Source: Methanobacteriota archaeon (lineage in GTDB: Archaea > Halobacteriota > Methanosarcinia > Methanosarcinales > Methanosarcinaceae). Taken from it: DNA of 58,166 nt. Position numbers and translations under genes: made by a program. The stretch spans positions 102,603 to 160,768 of the forward strand of contig JAENZL010000001.1 in the NCBI GenBank assembly GCA_016841265.1, written 5' to 3'. Below are positions 25,432 to 34,680 of the stretch, piece by piece (within the stretch, counting starts at the first letter, position 1; every line of letters begins with the position of its first letter). The notes below the pieces were generated by a model. The model had not been told where the DNA came from and searched no databases. It saw only the letters and a program-made list of their open reading frames with translations.

Positions 25432-26642
25432 TGGCAATTAATGTTGCAGACAAGGACAGAATGGTTGTTGTGGAAGGTTCGTATGCAGTTGCCCACGCCG
25501 CAAAGGTCTGCCGACCAAACGTTATTTCCGCATACCCGATCACTCCCCAGACCCATATCGTGGAAGACCTCTCCCAGTTCATTGCGGACGGGGAAATCCC
25601 GAACTGCGAGTACGTCAACGTGGAGTCCGAGTTCTCGGCAATCTCCGCCCTGGTAGGATCTTCAGCAACCGGGGCAAGGAGCTATTCCGCAACCACTTCC
25701 CAGGGACTTTTGCTCATGCACGAGGTGCTCTTCAACGCTGCCGGAATGAGGCTTCCAATCATCATGACCGTGGCAAACAGAGCAGTAAGCGCCCCGATCA
25801 ATATATGGAACGACCACCAGGACGCTATCTCCCAGAGAGATACCGGCTGGCTCCAGCTCTATGCCGAAGACCTCCAGGAATCTGCGGACATGCTTCCCCA
25901 GATCTTCAAAGTCGCTGAGGACAAGGACGTCCTCCTGCCGGGCATGGCCTGCATGGACGGGTTCATCCTTTCCCACGTTTACGCACCCCTGGTGCTTCTG
26001 GAACAGGACCTGACCGACGAGTTCCTGCCGACATACGACCCTGAAAACGTGCTCGACCCTGCAAACCCGATGAGCTTTGGCGCCTTTGCAGCCCCTGACA
26101 CCTACGAGGAGTTCAGGTTCCTGCAGGAACAGGCAATGCAAAAAGCCCTCCCGAAGATCGAGGCCGTGGCAAAGGAATTCGGAGAAATCTACGGCAGGTT
26201 CCACGGTGGGCTTATCGACGAGTACCTGACCGACGACGCAGAGGTCATTATCATGGCCATGGGCTCGATTCTTGGCACTATCAAGGACGTTGTGGACGAG
26301 TATAGAGCAAGAGGCGAGAAGATCGGCGTCCTGAAAGTCAGGTCCTTCAGACCGTTCCCACAGGAGCAGATCAGAAAAGCCATCAAGGATGCGGCAGCCG
26401 TTGCCGTGTTCGACAAGAACATTTCTCTCGGGACAAACGAGGGCGCGCTCTTTACGGAGACCAAGTCCTGCATGTACAACAGCAGGTGCGACATCCCGAT
26501 CATCGGTTACACCGTCGGCCACGGAGGCCGGGACATCCCCAAGGAAAGCGTTGCAAAGATCATCGAAGAAGCCAAGAAGGTCGCAAGTTCCGGGATCACG
26601 GTTGAAAGCCAGTTCCTGGACGTCAAGGAGGAATTGCTATGA
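25431..26642 (+). CDS. porA: Pyruvate:ferredoxin oxidoreductase, alpha subunit
   Basis: This 403-residue subunit is the large pyrimidine-binding and substrate half. Hallmarks are [44 protein letters not shown] with the conserved Glu that activates thiamine, [15 protein letters not shown], and [17 protein letters not shown], the pattern of pyruvate-specific enzymes. The C-terminal domain has [15 protein letters not shown] and [11 protein letters not shown]. It overlaps porB by four bases. The pyruvate assignment over other 2-oxoacids rests on the NDHQD segment and operon order gamma-delta-alpha-beta. Confidence 0.95.
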   Translation: MAINVADKDRMVVVEGSYAVAHAAKVCRPNVISAYPITPQTHIVEDLSQFIADGEIPNCEYVNVESEFSAISALVGSSATGARSYSATTSQGLLLMHEVLFNAAGMRLPIIMTVANRAVSAPINIWNDHQDAISQRDTGWLQLYAEDLQESADMLPQIFKVAEDKDVLLPGMACMDGFILSHVYAPLVLLEQDLTDEFLPTYDPENVLDPANPMSFGAFAAPDTYEEFRFLQEQAMQKALPKIEAVAKEFGEIYGRFHGGLIDEYLTDDAEVIIMAMGSILGTIKDVVDEYRARGEKIGVLKVRSFRPFPQEQIRKAIKDAAAVAVFDKNISLGTNEGALFTETKSCMYNSRCDIPIIGYTVGHGGRDIPKESVAKIIEEAKKVASSGITVESQFLDVKEELL

Positions 26643-27529
26643 GCAAACCCGCACCCAAAACTTACCTCTCTCCGGGGCACAGGGGCTGTGCAGGCTGCTG
26701 TGATGCCCTTGCCGCAAAGTTCATGCTCATGGGCACAGGCCCCAACACGATCGTGATCAACCCCACTGGCTGCCTGGAAGTCATGACAACTCCCTTCCCG
26801 GAGTCTGCCTGGCAGGTCCCCTGGATCCACTCCCTCTTCGAAAACGGAGGCGCAGTAGCCTCAGGCGTGGAAGCTGCCCTCAAGGCTCTCGGCAGAAAGG
26901 AAGGCACCAAGGTCATCGGAGTCGGCGGAGACGGCTCGACCATGGACATCGGGATCAGGTCCCTCTCAGGCGCCTTTGAGCGCGGCCACGACATCACCTA
27001 CGTCTGTGTGGACAACGAGGCCTACATGAACACCGGGATCCAGAGAAGCTCCGGAACCCCCTTCGACGCCTCCACAACCACAACCCCTGCAGGAAAAGTC
27101 TCTTTCGGGAACCCACGCCCGAAGAAGAACATGCCCGCAATCATGGTAGCCCACGGCTCCCCTTACGTTGCCACCACCTCAATCGGCTACCCCAGGGACA
27201 TGATAAGGAAAGTGAAGAAGGCAACCGAAATAGAAGGACCGGCCTACATCCACGCCCACGCCCCCTGCCCGACCGGCTGGGGTTTCGACGGCTCCAAGAC
27301 CATCGAGATGGCAAAACTCGCAGTCGAGACCTGCCTCTGGCCCATGTACGAAATGGAAAACGGCGAACTCACCCAGGTCAGAAAGGTAAAGAACCCGAAA
27401 CCCGTCGAGGAGTACCTCCGGGCCCAGAAGCGCTTCAAACACCTCTTCACAATGGAAGGCGGCGAAGAAGAAATCGCAAAAATCCAGGCCACTGCAGACT
27501 GGAACATCGACTACTACGGGCTTCAGTGA
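26639..27529 (+). CDS. porB: Pyruvate:ferredoxin oxidoreductase, beta subunit
   Basis: This 296-residue subunit binds thiamine diphosphate. The motif [12 protein letters not shown] to [11 protein letters not shown] is the GDG-to-N Mg/ThDP signature. Cysteines in [21 protein letters not shown] and HAPCPTGWG are placed to hold the proximal 4Fe-4S cluster. [11 protein letters not shown] matches 2-oxoacid oxidoreductase beta chains. It is the last gene; a CTTCAG/CTGAAG stem spans its end and is followed by T-rich sequence. Confidence 0.95.
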   Translation: MSKPAPKTYLSPGHRGCAGCCDALAAKFMLMGTGPNTIVINPTGCLEVMTTPFPESAWQVPWIHSLFENGGAVASGVEAALKALGRKEGTKVIGVGGDGSTMDIGIRSLSGAFERGHDITYVCVDNEAYMNTGIQRSSGTPFDASTTTTPAGKVSFGNPRPKKNMPAIMVAHGSPYVATTSIGYPRDMIRKVKKATEIEGPAYIHAHAPCPTGWGFDGSKTIEMAKLAVETCLWPMYEMENGELTQVRKVKNPKPVEEYLRAQKRFKHLFTMEGGEEEIAKIQATADWNIDYYGLQ

Positions 27530-27560
27530 AAACTGAAGTTCCTTTTTTCTTTTCTTTTTT
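27521..27560 (+). terminator. Terminator of the por operon
   Basis: CTTCAG (27521-27526) pairs with CTGAAG (27533-27538), enclosing the porB stop codon, and is followed by TTCCTTTTTTC and more T runs. Both the stem and the poly-T fit an archaeal terminator. Confidence 0.6.
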
Positions 27561-27816
27561 GGATCTTTTTTGAGTTTTGGTTCCTGAATCTTTTTTAGCT
27601 TAAACTTTTAGCTTAAACTTCTTTTTGCCAGATTTTTGATATTCAGGGCTATTTTTAACATCTGATACTGCTTTTTTGACCGTGAACAATTTGTGAGCTT
27701 TCACTTTTGTGCTGATAGCCAAGATTGCGTGAATAGTGTATTTTAGACTGTCTTGTCCCGCGCCTGTGGCGCGGCTGGAGCAAGTCAAACATAGAAAAAA
27801 GAGCTGAAATCAAATT
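27561..27816. other. Intergenic stretch with GC hairpin
   Basis: A hairpin CCGCGCC-TGT-GGCGCGG lies at about 27758-27774, unusual against its AT-rich surroundings. A 62-codon minus-strand frame crosses it; its composition is Lys-rich and no family is recognised, so it is not called. Confidence 0.45.
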
Positions 27817-27987
27817 GCGGGCGGCCACCCCACCTTAAAGAGGCTGTCCGACAATTCAATTTCAGGGCAAAATCATGTAAAAAAAAAGGCATTTAAAGCA
27901 TTTAATTCGAAAAAGAAGGAAATTGAAAATTACTACTGGTAATTATCGGACAGCCTGTAAAGGTGGGGTATGCTTCGGGCCGCCTGC
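27817..27987. repeat. Palindromic repeat split by a miniature inverted-repeat element
   Basis: The outer arms GCGGGCGGCC..ACCCCACCTTAAAG and TAAAGGTGGGGT..GGCCGCCTGC would form a hairpin if joined. Between them lies the element at 27842-27955. The outer palindrome shares its core (CCCC-ACCT-AAAG-T-GGGGTAT) with the palindrome at 28133-28187. Confidence 0.7.
27842..27955. mobile_element. 114-bp miniature inverted-repeat element
   Basis: The ends are GGCTGTCCGACAATT and, inverted, GGCTGTCCGATAATT (14 of 15 matching). The inside is AT-rich and non-coding. Flanking TAAAG on both sides (one base offset) could be the target duplication. No transposase is present, so this is a non-autonomous or decayed element, probably moved by an insertion sequence with the same ends elsewhere in the genome. 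Confidence 0.65.
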
Positions 27988-27989
27988 TC

Positions 27990-28080
27990 GGTTTCTTGGG
28001 AACAGTTAAGTATCATTTAACAAGGTTTCCTCAATATAGAGTAGCATTTCCAACTCCTGTAACCATGATACCAAGAAACC
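27990..28080. repeat. Short inverted repeat pair, 91-bp span
   Basis: GGTTTCTTGG at 27990-27999 and CCAAGAAACC at 28071-28080 are perfect inverted copies. The element abuts the palindrome at 27817-27987. It could be a further small relic element. Confidence 0.5.
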
Positions 28081-28132
28081 TCACTTTAAAACGAAGTAAT
28101 GTTTTATCAATTTAAAGGAATACAAAAAACGT

Positions 28133-28187
28133 GCGAGGGTTCACTTCATCCCCGACCTGAAAGATCGGGGTATTCGTGACCCTCCGC
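28133..28187. repeat. Palindromic repeat, second family member
   Basis: A long hairpin pairs GCGAGGGTTCAC with GTGACCCTCCGC and, inside, TCCCCGACC with GATCGGGG. The loop is about TGAAA. The shape and the core TCCCCGACCT..GGGGTATTCG resemble right-end structures of IS200/IS605 or TnpB elements. Confidence 0.65.
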
Positions 28188-28189
28188 GC

Positions 28190-28363
28190 TCCCATAGTAA
28201 TAAAAATACCAATGAGACCTGCAAAGAGAAATATTGTAACAGTCCAAAATTCGAAATCCGGGATTAGACCAACTATATGGAAAAAAAAGCTGCCCTTGTT
28301 TTTATTTAAGATACAATTCAACAAAAAAAGCCAGAAGTAGAGATATAAACATAGTAGACACAA
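28190..28363 (-). pseudogene. Possible remnant of a membrane-anchored surface protein
   Basis: On the minus strand a short open frame reads VGLIPDFEFW then TVTIFLFAGLIGIFITM, like a C-terminal sorting or anchor segment of archaeal surface proteins, and then runs into the palindrome at 28133-28187. There is no start region upstream. This is a weak call; it could be chance. Confidence 0.25.
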
Positions 28364-28410
28364 GTGAAATTGAGGAAAGATTTTTGTGTTGAAGGGGTAG
28401 GCATCTGCGT

Positions 28411-28597
28411 AGATACCGTTTTTAAAGATACCGTTTTTAAAGATACCGTTTTTAAAGATACCGTTTTTAAAGATACCGTTTTTTAAGACACCGTTTTTTA
28501 AGACACCGTTTTTTAAGAATCGTTTTTTAAGAATCGTTTTTAAAGAACCGTTTTTAAAGAACCGTTTTTAAAGAACCGTTTTTAAGACACCGTTTTT
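28411..28597. repeat. 15-bp minisatellite, about 12 copies
   Basis: The unit AGATACCGTTTTTAA repeats with drift to AGACACCGTTTTTTA and AGAACCGTTTTTAA. It is one of the largest tandem arrays in the window and lies in a gene-free region downstream of the TPR gene. Confidence 0.9.
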
Positions 28598-28885
28598 CAC
28601 AGATGCCTTGCATGCAAAATACTTTTTACTGAATATAAGACTAAGGGTGTACTGAGATTTTTCACAAAATTGGAGAAGTGCCGTAAATTATAAAGACAGT
28701 GTGTTTTCCACATAAAATCAGCTTCATGTTCCTGAAATACAGAATTTCCGGGTTTCATGTTCAGCCGGAAACCTGCAACTTACAGGAGGGTTTTCCCTGA
28801 GGTAAGAGCAAAAGGAAAGGAAAATGGGCGGAAAGCTTTCGGTAATTATGACTTTTTTAACGTTGTTTAATTTGTGCATCCTAAC

Positions 28886-29497
28886 TTATTCCGACTCTCT
28901 TTTACGCAAATTTCTACGGATATCCGCCGCTTCCGTATGAACCACACAAGCTTCATCTATCTGGCCCCTACTGGAAAGCAAATTACCCACGTTGTCTTTG
29001 ACTTTTGCCAGAGAAGAAAGGTGCTGCACATTTTCGGGATCTACTGAAAGCAACTTTTCATAAAGCACAAATGCCCGGTTAAACCTTATTTCTGCTTCTC
29101 CCGTTTGCCCTAACCGGAAAAGGAGCTTTCCGATCTTGTTTTCATTTAACGCAGACCATTCAGTAAAAACAAGGTCTGCACCGCCATCTTCGGCAACATC
29201 AGCATCTTCGGCAACATCAGCATCTTCGGCTTCAAACAGCTTTATTACCTGAAGAGATTTTTCAAAATATCTCAGGGACCTTTCAAAGTCTTCAAGGCTT
29301 GAAAAGACATCCCCTACCACGCTATAAATAACAACCAGGGATTCGGGTTTTCTGGACGCGAAGGCAGAGTGCTCGGCCCGGACAAGCAAGTCGAGGGCTT
29401 GTTCAAGGTTTCCCTGATTGCGAAGATTGGTGGCTTGCCGCAGTAATTCGAATGGGTCTTCTGATGAATCAAAAATGTCTAAGGTGTCTTGTTGCAT
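28886..29497 (-). CDS. Tetratricopeptide repeat protein
   Basis: This 203-residue soluble protein is made of TPR-like helix pairs: ELLRQATNLRNQGNLEQALDL, VYSVVGDVFSSLEDFERSLR followed by YFEKSLQVIKL, a pair around NKIGKLLFRLGQTGEAEIRF, and a last one at VKDNVGNLLSSRGQIDEACV. TPRs bind partner proteins; no partner is evident. The central acidic loop has a tandem duplication (AEDADVAEDADVAED), produced by an 18-bp DNA repeat. The gene stands alone. The exact start is the ATG at 29497, with GGAAAC upstream. Confidence 0.85.
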   Translation of the reverse strand: MQQDTLDIFDSSEDPFELLRQATNLRNQGNLEQALDLLVRAEHSAFASRKPESLVVIYSVVGDVFSSLEDFERSLRYFEKSLQVIKLFEAEDADVAEDADVAEDGGADLVFTEWSALNENKIGKLLFRLGQTGEAEIRFNRAFVLYEKLLSVDPENVQHLSSLAKVKDNVGNLLSSRGQIDEACVVHTEAADIRRNLRKRESE

Positions 29498-29681
29498 TTT
29501 GTTTCCTTACCATTAAAAAGAATGTTTGGGTATAACCATATACAAAAATAAAAGTGAAGTTTTTTTAATCGGATATATACGGACATCTTATAAGATTTGC
29601 CTGCAATCTGACATACAACCCGCTATTATTTAACTCATGTTTTCTCAGTAATCAATAAACATCTTTTCCAGAGATGGTTCC

Positions 29682-30491
29682 ATGCCCTCAAGCAGCTCAG
29701 TCTTCAACAACCTCCCTTCCCGTTACGACACCCTCCAGAAACAATGCCTCCCCAACTGGCAGGCCTTCTTCTCCACAGTAAGCGAATTTATTCCTGAGTC
29801 AATCCCAGAATCAATTCCTCAATCAATCCCCAAATCGATCCCTGGGTCAATTCCTGAAGAAACGGAAAGAAAGAAGCGAGAAATCAAGATCCTCGAACTT
29901 GGAAGCGGGACCGGTTTTCTTACAAGCCTGATAAGGAAAGAAAGGCCCGATGCCAGAATCATCTGCATCGACAGGAACCCGGAAATGCTGGATGTGGCAA
30001 AGGAGAAGCCAGGACTGCAGGAGAATGTCACCTTTATTGAAGGAGATATTCTGGAAGAGTGTGAAAAGTGGAAGGAAAAGCCCGGGTGGCAGAAAAAACC
30101 TGGGTGGAAAGAAGGTCTGGAGGGAAAAGGAAAGTTTGATGTCGTGGTTTCCACCCAGTGCCTCTGCTTCCTTCCCCCGGATGCAAAAGCCCGGATTTTC
30201 AGGTGGATTTATGAGGCTCTCAAGCCGGAGGGAAGCTTTATTGAAGGGGACATCTTCAGGCCCGAGAGTGAGTGGGAAGAGAAGATTTACAGGGCTCACT
30301 GGAAAAGGTACATGGTTGAGCAGGAGCTCACTGTTCAAGAAGCTGAAGAGATGCTACAGACGTTTGACGACATTCAGGAAAAAATCGATACTCCTAAGAG
30401 GTTCAGGGAGAGGATGGAAGAGGCAGGGTTCGAGCGGATTTTCTGTCCTTACTGGTACGAGATGTACGCTGTTTTTGTGGCCCGCCGGTGA
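29682..30491 (+). CDS. Class I SAM-dependent methyltransferase
   Basis: This 269-residue protein has the Rossmann motif ILELGSGTGFLTSLI (about 68-82), the acidic ribose ligand IICIDRNPEML, and FDVVVSTQCLCFLPPD as the motif IV region. It looks like the UbiE/Methyltransf_11 type; the substrate is unknown. The N-terminus has an in-frame 12-bp repeat giving IPESIPESIPQSIPKSIPGS (about 37-56), probably a flexible linker. A second charged repeat-like stretch (KEKPGWQKKPGWKEG) sits near 125-140. Start ATG 29682 is preceded by a purine-rich AGAGATGG. Confidence 0.85.
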   Translation: MPSSSSVFNNLPSRYDTLQKQCLPNWQAFFSTVSEFIPESIPESIPQSIPKSIPGSIPEETERKKREIKILELGSGTGFLTSLIRKERPDARIICIDRNPEMLDVAKEKPGLQENVTFIEGDILEECEKWKEKPGWQKKPGWKEGLEGKGKFDVVVSTQCLCFLPPDAKARIFRWIYEALKPEGSFIEGDIFRPESEWEEKIYRAHWKRYMVEQELTVQEAEEMLQTFDDIQEKIDTPKRFRERMEEAGFERIFCPYWYEMYAVFVARR

Positions 30492-30660
30492 AAAATAATA
30501 ATTGAGTTATATTTTGATAGTGAGCTTTTCTGAACTTGTTTTCGAGTGGAAATGGAGGGGTTGAAAACTTTTTAGCTAAGCTGCCTATTTACTCATTTTA
30601 TATTTTAACCTTTCGGGCTGCAGGCAAATTGCGGTAAATTTAATCCCTGATAACTTAAGT

Positions 30661-30786
30661 GAAAAAAAATGAAAAGAAATGAAAAGAAATGAAAAGAAAT
30701 GAAAAAAAATGAAAAAAAATGAAAAAAAATGAAAAAAAATGAAAAAAAATGAAAAGAAATGAAAAGAAATGAAAAGAAGTGAAAAA
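30661..30786. repeat. 10-bp minisatellite
   Basis: GAAAARAAAT repeats about 12 times and stops just before the stop codon of the minus-strand gene at 30793. Read on the minus strand it is a T-rich tract and may double as a terminator. Confidence 0.9.
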
Positions 30787-30792
30787 AGCTGA

Positions 30793-31248
30793 TTAGATAT
30801 CAGCTAATGGCAAATTCCTTCTAAGATCTGGCAAAAATCCGTCCCTGTGTAAAGCTATTTTGTAATCGTTTATTGCTCTGCACATCTTTTGCGTATGTTT
30901 TATGCAATCGGAACTTGCTCCCCCTTTGAAAAGCAGCTTTTCCGTTTTTTCTATAAAATCCGGGTAAATTAATACCAGGTCTTCTTTGGTATGCAGAAAT
31001 AGGGCTGCAAAATCCCTGTGAATGCTCATACTTCTTTTTAGCAGTTCAACGTTGAGGTGGCCCTCAGAAAGATAATGATTGAATTTCATAAAAGTATAAA
31101 AATCTGCAATGTTCTGATTTAAGGAGTTTAAAATAGAATGCAAGACGTTGTCGGTTTCAGGAAGGCAAATGTTCGGAAGGTTCAGACGTTCACCTTCGAA
31201 ATGTTTGTTTTCTTCTATGTTTTGATCCTGGGTTGTATCATGGTCCAT
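30793..31248 (-). CDS. Unrecognised small helical protein
   Basis: This 151-residue soluble protein begins MDHDTTQDQNIEENKHFEGE. Most of it is predicted helical by eye: NVLHSILNSLNQNIADFYTF, ELLKRSMSIHRDFAALFLHT, DFIEKTEKLLF and CIKHTQKMCRAINDYKIALH. No catalytic or metal motif stands out. The start ATG has GGTGATAAA upstream, a good match to the archaeal ribosome site. It does not appear to be in an operon; znuB ends 380 bases upstream. Function unknown. Confidence 0.7.
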   Translation of the reverse strand: MDHDTTQDQNIEENKHFEGERLNLPNICLPETDNVLHSILNSLNQNIADFYTFMKFNHYLSEGHLNVELLKRSMSIHRDFAALFLHTKEDLVLIYPDFIEKTEKLLFKGGASSDCIKHTQKMCRAINDYKIALHRDGFLPDLRRNLPLADI

Positions 31249-31628
31249 TTTATCACCCTGGGGTTGTTTTTCTTTTTTTCGTTTTAATAGGTGGCACTGA
31301 TAGTTTTTTTACTACAGAGGGTCCAGGCGTTCAGCCCGTTTTTAGCTGGCGACTCAGTAGGGGATGTGTATTTATATTTTTCGATTTTGTCCGTTTACAA
31401 GTCGAGTTAGTTCCCAACCTGAAGACGAAATTCTCCGTTTTTCCTTATTGTGCCTTAGAGCACTGTTTTTCCTTTCTGGGTTTAATGCTGGGGCTTTGTT
31501 TACGGAAGTTATCTGAAGTAAACTGAATACGTATAAAGAAGTCTTGCATTTCACTCTATATAACATTTTGGTTATATGCCCGAAATTTTATAATTACACA
31601 TAAATAAATATTCGCCGTGAAAAGGCAG
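31249..31628. other. Intergenic, no clear feature
   Basis: The gap lies between the start of the unknown helical protein gene and the stop of znuB. It is T-rich. Apart from the promoter that must serve the leftward gene, I see nothing in it. Confidence 0.4.
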
Positions 31629-32450
31629 TCAGTTTAAGACTCCCCTTCCTTCCAGCATCTCCATCACAAAAGCCACCAGCCCGTACACAAAGCTCAGCAC
31701 CAGAATAATCGTGGCCCCCGAAGGAACGTCAAGTACATAGGAAAGCCCGATTCCTGCAACGCTAATCACGGTCCCGAACAGGGTTGAGATCAACATCATC
31801 CGCTTCAGGTCGTGGGTGAATTTACGGCTGAGAGTGGCCGGGATGGTGAGGAGCGCAATTACCAGGATGATCCCGACGACCTTGATCAGCACAACGATGG
31901 TCAGGGCAATGATACAGAGGAGCAGGAGGTAAAGCTTCTGGGTCGGGACACCCTGTACAGTGGTGAACTCCTCATCAAAGCAAAGCGACAGGAACTCCTT
32001 ATAGAAGAGATAGACTGCACCCACAATTACCAGGTCAAGAGCGAGCATCAGGTAAATATCAAAGCGGGGAACCGTTAGAATGTTGCCGAAGAGGTAGGTC
32101 ATGAGGTCGGGGGCATAACCGGGAGTGAGGTAAACGAAAATTATGCCGATAGCCATACCCAGGGACCAGAGGATGCCAATAGCGCTGTCTTCGGGGATTT
32201 TAGATTTCTTGCTCACCGTACCCATTACAAGGGCTGAAAGGATGCTGAAAGGCAGAACCCCGAACATGGGATTGATGTCAAGGTAATAGCCAAGCCCGAT
32301 CCCACCAAAAGAGGCGTGTGCAATCCCGCCGCTGATGAAGACAATCTTCTTGACAACAACGTAGACGCCGATGATCCCGCAGGCGATGCTGGCCAGGACG
32401 GAGGCAGCTAGAGCATTCTGGACAAAGCTGTACTGCAGAAGCTCAAACAT
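31629..32450 (-). CDS. znuB: Metal ABC transporter permease (ZnuB/MntB type)
   Basis: This 273-residue integral membrane protein of the ABC-3 family has about eight hydrophobic segments, including [50 protein letters not shown] and [15 protein letters not shown]. The motif [17 protein letters not shown] is the family signature. It forms the membrane channel for zinc or manganese. It is the last gene of the regulator-znuA-znuC-znuB series. Confidence 0.93.
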   Translation of the reverse strand: MFELLQYSFVQNALAASVLASIACGIIGVYVVVKKIVFISGGIAHASFGGIGLGYYLDINPMFGVLPFSILSALVMGTVSKKSKIPEDSAIGILWSLGMAIGIIFVYLTPGYAPDLMTYLFGNILTVPRFDIYLMLALDLVIVGAVYLFYKEFLSLCFDEEFTTVQGVPTQKLYLLLLCIIALTIVVLIKVVGIILVIALLTIPATLSRKFTHDLKRMMLISTLFGTVISVAGIGLSYVLDVPSGATIILVLSFVYGLVAFVMEMLEGRGVLN

Positions 32451-32525
32451 TTTTTCTATCTCCTTTTTCAGATCGCTCTTTGAGATCGGTCTTTAAATTC
32501 ACTTTTTCAGAGCCGTCCGTGCTCA

Positions 32526-33290
32526 TCAGGACCCCCCGTTGTGCTTATCGAGCACCCTATGAGGCACTCCGTGTGCGATCAATTCGACAGGGCACTGGTA
32601 GGTTGCTTCCAGGTCCTCGACCCGGATTTCCTTGGAGTTGTGGTAGTGCAGTTTGCGGTTCAGGCAAGCTATCTTGTCCACGTAGACGGACACTGCACTC
32701 AAGTCGTGCGTAACCATGATGATTGCCATGTCATTTTTGAGCCGGTCCAGCAGGCGGTAGAGTTCATCCTGCATGTGAGGGTCCAGGCCGGAATTGGGCT
32801 CGTCCAGAAGCAGGAGTTTGGGATTTGTGGCAAGAGCCCGGGCAATAAAGACCCTCTGCCTCTGCCCACCTGAGAGCTGCCCGATCTGCCTGTCCTTATA
32901 CTGGAACATCTCTACGGTTTTCAGGGCTTCCTCGGCAGCCTTCTTGTCTTCATCACCGTATTTTTTAAGGAAACCGGTGTGGCTCATCCTCCCGGTCAAA
33001 ACGACTTCCCAGACACTGATAGGGAAGTCAAAGTCAAACCGCTTGTACTGGGGGACATAGCCTACAAGGTCCCTGCTTTTTTCCGGCGTCTTTCCAAAAA
33101 GTTTCACGTTTCCCCTATAAGGCTTCAAAAGCCCGAGAAATACTTTTAAGAGGGTTGTTTTTCCCCCACCGTTAGGACCGATAATCCCAAGCAAGCCCTC
33201 CGGTTTTTCAATTTCCAGATTCACAGCCTCCAGAATCACCTGGTTTCCGTAGCGAACCCAGACGTCCTTAAGCTCAATTACTTTCTCCAT
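32526..33290 (-). CDS. znuC: Metal ABC transporter ATP-binding protein
   Basis: About 254 residues. Walker A is GPNGGGKTTLL, the ABC signature LSGGQRQRVFIARAL, Walker B LLLLDEPNSGLD, and the switch His is in MVTHDLS. QYKRFDFDFPISVWEVVL is typical of the Mn/Zn branch. I placed the start at the ATG at 33290 (MEKVIELKDVWV), preceded by GGGAAGG; a TTG at 33311 with GGATGA upstream is the alternative and would add seven residues. Drives metal import with ZnuA and ZnuB. Confidence 0.93.
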   Translation of the reverse strand: MEKVIELKDVWVRYGNQVILEAVNLEIEKPEGLLGIIGPNGGGKTTLLKVFLGLLKPYRGNVKLFGKTPEKSRDLVGYVPQYKRFDFDFPISVWEVVLTGRMSHTGFLKKYGDEDKKAAEEALKTVEMFQYKDRQIGQLSGGQRQRVFIARALATNPKLLLLDEPNSGLDPHMQDELYRLLDRLKNDMAIIMVTHDLSAVSVYVDKIACLNRKLHYHNSKEIRVEDLEATYQCPVELIAHGVPHRVLDKHNGGS

Positions 33291-33363
33291 AACCTTCCCG
33301 TCCGCCTTCAATCATCCTTTTTTTCAGCTTTCCAGTTTCTCTTATTCAGCTAAATCTTCTTTC

Positions 33364-33437
33364 TTCCTGACTTCAAGCCCTTCCTGACTTCAAAACCTTC
33401 CTGACTTCAAAACCTTCCTGACTTCAAGCCCTTCCTG
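33364..33437. repeat. 17-bp tandem repeat between znuA and znuC
   Basis: TTCCTGACTTCAAGCCC occurs 4.4 times (33364, 33381, 33398, 33415, partial 33432). It fills much of the 161-base gap between the two transporter genes. Confidence 0.9.
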
Positions 33438-33451
33438 TTCTGGATGAGGAC

Positions 33452-34474
33452 TTAAACGAGGCTTCTGGCAAAGATATCAGACACTTCATCCATATTTGAG
33501 ATGTAGTCTTTTGCCAGAGGATCCACTACAACGACTTCGCCCCCTATTTCCTCGGCAATTGCATCCGCACTGCGGGTGCTGAACTGGGCCTGGACAAAAA
33601 TGACCTTTACGTTCTTTTCCTTTGCTTCGGAGATCAGGTTTGCAAGGTCCTGTACGCTCGGCTCTTTACCTTCTATTTCAATGGTGATCATGGTAAGCCC
33701 GTACTCGGAGGCAAAATAGCCCCAGGATGGGTGGAAGACCATGAAACTCCATTCCTCCTGCCCTTCCAGTTTTGCCCTGGTCCTTGCGTCCAAAGCGTCC
33801 AGTTCTGCCAGGTAAGAGTCTCTATTTTCAGCGTAATAAGCTTCATTTTCAGAGTCCATTTCCACAAGCCCTTCGTAAATATTTTCGACCATGACCTTTG
33901 CATTCACAGGAGAAGTCCAAATGTGCGGGTCCATGCCCACATGAGATTCCGCTTCAGACCCAAGTTCATGCTCAACATCTTCCTCAGCTTCACTCTCTCC
34001 GGCATCTACCCCGGCATCTTCCTCAACACTTCCCCCTTCCTGCTCATCATAGTGATTATGGGCCGCAATTTCCCTTATTTCAACCCCTTCCGAGCAGTCC
34101 ACGATCAGCAATTCACTGTTTACGGCTTCTATTTTATCCATCCAGACTTCTTCAAAAGGAAGCCCGGAACCGACAGCAGCATACATCCTGGCTTCACTGA
34201 CCTCTCTGAGCTGTCCAGGGGTGGGTTCATGGGTTGCAGGGCTTGCCCCCGGAGGGATCATAACAACTACCTTCACCTTCTCCCCCCCGACCTTTTCCAC
34301 AAACTCGGCCTGGGGCAGGATGCTCACTGCCACCACAATAGGCCCTTCATCCCCTTCAGTTTCAGTCCCGGTCCCCATGGAATTATTTTCAGGACCCGTA
34401 TCCGTGCAGCCGCTGGCAAAAAGGGAAAGACCTACCGCAAGCAAAACTAAAATAGGCAAAATTTTAACTTTCAT
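33452..34474 (-). CDS. znuA: Zinc/manganese-binding lipoprotein of ABC importer
   Basis: This 340-residue extracytoplasmic binding protein of cluster 9 has a signal peptide LPILVLLAVGLSLFASGC with a lipobox-like Cys at 23. Metal ligands are the His in SPATHEPT, the His in GMDPHIWTS, the His in MVFHPSWGYF and the Asp in VVVDPLAKD. Between the first two ligands is a long acidic loop (about 144-180) with only a few histidines. In zinc-specific proteins this loop is His-rich, so metal preference is left open. Lies directly downstream of the DtxR-family regulator on the same strand. Confidence 0.93.
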   Translation of the reverse strand: MKVKILPILVLLAVGLSLFASGCTDTGPENNSMGTGTETEGDEGPIVVAVSILPQAEFVEKVGGEKVKVVVMIPPGASPATHEPTPGQLREVSEARMYAAVGSGLPFEEVWMDKIEAVNSELLIVDCSEGVEIREIAAHNHYDEQEGGSVEEDAGVDAGESEAEEDVEHELGSEAESHVGMDPHIWTSPVNAKVMVENIYEGLVEMDSENEAYYAENRDSYLAELDALDARTRAKLEGQEEWSFMVFHPSWGYFASEYGLTMITIEIEGKEPSVQDLANLISEAKEKNVKVIFVQAQFSTRSADAIAEEIGGEVVVVDPLAKDYISNMDEVSDIFARSLV

Positions 34475-34535
34475 GCTCTAATCCCACTCTCGTCATCCTC
34501 AACCTCATCTCATTTTCATTTTACTGCATAAATCC

Positions 34536-34555
34536 GGAATATATCAAGTTTGATA
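34536..34555 (-). promoter_or_regulatory. Palindrome over the znuA promoter
   Basis: TATCAA-GT-TTGATA is a perfect inverted repeat (34542-34555) that touches a GATATATT TATA-like box on the minus strand, 62-80 bases before znuA. It is a candidate operator for the DtxR-type regulator encoded just upstream. Confidence 0.5.
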
Positions 34556-34680
34556 CATTGAAAAGTTTATCCGAAACCAGTTTTTGGAAGCGTTTTCATC
34601 AATGTTTGGTATTCACCCAAATTATCAACCACGGGTCAATCGGCTTATTGATTCAACCAGCTTATTGGATCAATCAGCTT

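Noticed and set aside
25662-26522. 286-codon open frame on the minus strand
   Set aside because: Antisense to porA; no recognisable domain and no ribosome site.
27600-27788. 62-codon Lys-rich frame on the minus strand
   Set aside because: No family, crosses a GC hairpin, and no ribosome site; treated as chance.
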